Source: Acidimicrobiales bacterium | GTDB lineage: Bacteria; Actinomycetota; Acidimicrobiia; Acidimicrobiales; JACCXE01 | NCBI GenBank assembly: GCA_035546775.1 | Contig: DASZWD010000057.1 | Location: 62,001-126,000, forward strand | Direction of reading: 5' to 3' | DNA: 64,000 nt | Part shown: positions 62,794 to 64,000 of the stretch, piece by piece | Position numbering within the stretch: the first letter of the stretch is position 1 | How the letters are laid out: each line of letters begins with the position of its first letter | Program-made: the position numbers and the translations under genes | Notes under the pieces: generated by a model | Database searches by the model: none | What the model saw: the letters and a program-made list of their open reading frames with translations, nothing else | Told to the model about the DNA's origin: nothing

Positions 62794-63230
62794 GCCAACA
62801 ACCCGTGAAGGCGCCGCATCGAGGTGGCGTTGTTGCGCTTGAGGTAGGCGCGCGTGAACGGGGCGGTAAGGCGGTCCAGTAGGGGCGCCACGATCCAGCG
62901 GTATTCGAAGGTGACGCGCGTGCCGCCGTCGGGCAGCGGCGCCAGGGTGTAGGTGCCCTCGCCGACGCGGCCGGCTTTCTGCGCACGGTTCCGCTCCACG
63001 ATGCGCGTCGGGGACTCGGCGTCGATCACCTCGATGTCGATGACGTCGGCGACGCCCAGCGCCTTCGTGCGAACGCGCGCCTTCGAGCCGACGCCGCGCG
63101 CCGGGCCCGACAATTCCCAGTCCCGCATCAGGTGGTCGTTGAACGGCTCGTGGTTCGCCATCACGTCGAGGAAGTCGTAGACGCGAATTTGCTCGACGGG
63201 GACGTCCACGGAAACGGTGACCGGCTTCAT
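62748..63230 (-). CDS. SRPBCC family (START-like) protein
   Basis: 160 residues from ATG 63230. VSVDVPVEQIRVYDFLDVMANHEPFND opens a Bet v1-like fold; LSGPARGVGSKARVRTK and PDGGTRVTFEYRWIV complete the strands. These bind hydrophobic ligands in a cavity. Divergent from the TetR gene with 14 bp between start codons, so likely repressed by it and perhaps induced by its own ligand. No room for a Shine-Dalgarno sequence outside the palindrome. Confidence 0.9.
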   Translation of the reverse strand: MKPVTVSVDVPVEQIRVYDFLDVMANHEPFNDHLMRDWELSGPARGVGSKARVRTKALGVADVIDIEVIDAESPTRIVERNRAQKAGRVGEGTYTLAPLPDGGTRVTFEYRWIVAPLLDRLTAPFTRAYLKRNNATSMRRLHGLLAQPTPGKSRSSGSAG

Positions 63231-63247
63231 GTACCATATGGTACATG
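63228..63247. promoter_or_regulatory. Perfect 20-bp palindrome joining two divergent start codons
   Basis: CATGTACCATATGGTACATG reads the same on both strands. Its first three bases are the complement of the SRPBCC ATG and its last three are the TetR ATG. A TetR dimer bound here would cover the start of both genes. The site also contains two GTACC arms and the NdeI-like centre CATATG. Confidence 0.85.
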
Positions 63248-63781
63248 TCCGGCGACCCGAGGCAAACGCTGCTCGACGCCGCCATCGACTACGTCGCCGA
63301 CAACGGCCTCACCGATTTGTCGCTGCGCAGCCTGGCCGCGGAGCTCGGAACGAGCCACCGCATGCTCATCCACCACTTCGGCTCCAAGGAGGCGTTGTGG
63401 GTGGCGATTGTGCAGGCCGTCGAAGCGCGCGAGCGCGCCGGGCTCGCCGGGTTGCTCCCCGACCCAGAGTTGCCCTTCGACGAACAGATGCGGGCGTGGT
63501 GGCGCCACATCTCGCACAAGTCGCTGTGGCCCAACGAGCGGCTGTTCTTCGAGATCTACGCCCAGGCGCTGCGGGGCGGGCCGACGGCGCACTTCCTCGA
63601 CGACATCGTCGACGCGTGGGTGGAGCCGATCGCCGCGGCCTCGGGATCTGCAGCCTTCGCCCGGTTGTGCGTGGCCGTGACCCGCGGCTTGTTGCTCGAC
63701 CTTCTCGCCACGCAGGACCGCAAGGCGGTCGACGCGGCGATGGACTACTTCATTGCCCGGGTGCAGCCTTCCGTTCGATGA
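63245..63781 (+). CDS. TetR family transcriptional regulator
   Basis: 178 residues from ATG 63245. The HTH is LSLRSLAAELGTSHRMLIHHFGSKEALW at ~25-52. The C-terminal ~120 residues form the ligand-binding/dimer domain (TetR_N followed by WWRHISHKSLWPNERLFFEIYAQAL). Its ATG is one end of the 20-bp palindrome, so it should repress itself and the divergent SRPBCC gene. Overlaps the convergent gene at the 3' end by 32 bp. Confidence 0.93.
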   Translation: MSGDPRQTLLDAAIDYVADNGLTDLSLRSLAAELGTSHRMLIHHFGSKEALWVAIVQAVEARERAGLAGLLPDPELPFDEQMRAWWRHISHKSLWPNERLFFEIYAQALRGGPTAHFLDDIVDAWVEPIAAASGSAAFARLCVAVTRGLLLDLLATQDRKAVDAAMDYFIARVQPSVR

Positions 63782-64000
63782 CCTCGAAGGCGAGCAGTTC
63801 GGCGCCGTGGGCGACCGGGGCGCCGCCGCCTTCCGTCGCCGACTGATCGGTGGCCACGTGGGCGTGTGCCTTCGCGAAGTCCTGGCTCGACAGCCATGCC
63901 TGGTACGCGTCTTCGGATGCCCAACGGGTGTAGACGAAATAGCGCGTGGCGCCACCCGTGGGCCGTAGCAGTTCGAAGGCCTCGAAGCCGTCGGTGTGCT
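63750..64000 (-). CDS. Antibiotic biosynthesis monooxygenase-like (HmoA-type) protein, 5' truncated
   Basis: Only the last 82 residues are in the window. HTDGFEAFELLRPTGG followed by RYFVYTRWASEDAYQAWLSS is the typical second half of a ferredoxin-like ABM/Dyp-like small monooxygenase or haem-degrading protein. Ends at TGA 63750-63752. The start lies beyond the window. Confidence 0.85.
   Translation of the reverse strand, partial: HTDGFEAFELLRPTGGATRYFVYTRWASEDAYQAWLSSQDFAKAHAHVATDQSATEGGGAPVAHGAELLAFEVIERKAAPGQ

Overview
The window is 64 kb of GC-rich, gene-dense DNA with many GTG starts, 1-4 bp gene overlaps and Thr/Ser-rich secreted proteins. Together with a GlgE-type glycogen/trehalose operon, a GAF-ANTAR regulator, a TIGR03086-type protein, an SCO6745-type protein and a bacterial ABCG-like exporter, this points to an Actinomycetota chromosome. 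An acidimicrobial lineage is a guess only. I see no rRNA, no CRISPR array and no intact insertion sequence.

Layout. 1-9.2 kb: the end of a LuxR-type response regulator; a secreted Thr-rich protein overlapping an ABCG-like exporter; a fusion of an alpha/beta hydrolase with a degenerate AMP-ligase; two methyltransferases; family I inorganic pyrophosphatase; and a divergent VOC/MarR pair sharing a palindrome. 9.3-16.4 kb: a genomic island in a tRNA-Arg(ACG) gene, bounded by a 49-bp direct repeat of the tRNA 3' half (48/49 identical). It carries a class II Fic protein behind an array of CAAGGTT operators, a ribbon-helix-helix protein, a two-gene short prokaryotic Argonaute defence operon (DUF4365/DREN-APAZ effector plus MID-PIWI Argonaute, SPARDA-like), a putative lipoprotein, two small cargo proteins and several decayed genes. 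No integrase is visible. 16.5-25 kb: two alpha/beta hydrolases, a long-chain acyl-CoA synthetase, a methyltransferase and a three-gene ABC-2 exporter. 25-41 kb: acyl-CoA desaturase, M20 peptidase, LysR/TauE pair, lipase-like hydrolase, thioredoxin, haem-binding protein, RecQ, pseudokinase, carboxylesterase, GAF-ANTAR regulator, DHA2 exporter, PIG-L deacetylase, VOC protein and others.

41.2-55.1 kb: eight co-oriented, mostly overlapping genes, glgX-treY-treZ-glgE-treS-mak-glgB-malQ. This is a complete alpha-glucan/trehalose interconversion module. TreS and Mak make maltose-1-phosphate from trehalose, GlgE polymerises it, GlgB branches it, GlgX debranches, MalQ disproportionates, and TreY/TreZ return glucan to trehalose. 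55-64 kb: a beta-barrel-like protein, an MFS exporter, fructosamine-kinase-like protein, GAF histidine kinase, COQ4-like protein, LARTG-tailed surface protein, OsmC and UBP-zinc-finger proteins, an SCO6745-like protein, a divergent SRPBCC/TetR pair whose two start codons form the ends of a perfect 20-bp palindrome, and a truncated monooxygenase-like gene.

The most notable content is the Argonaute island. The effector-plus-catalytically-dead-Argonaute architecture matches known DREN-APAZ systems, but its setting (integrase-less tRNA-Arg island, Fic enzyme with a dense operator array, RHH regulator directly divergent from the operon) may be new. All functional statements rest on motif recognition by eye; no database search or structure prediction was possible.
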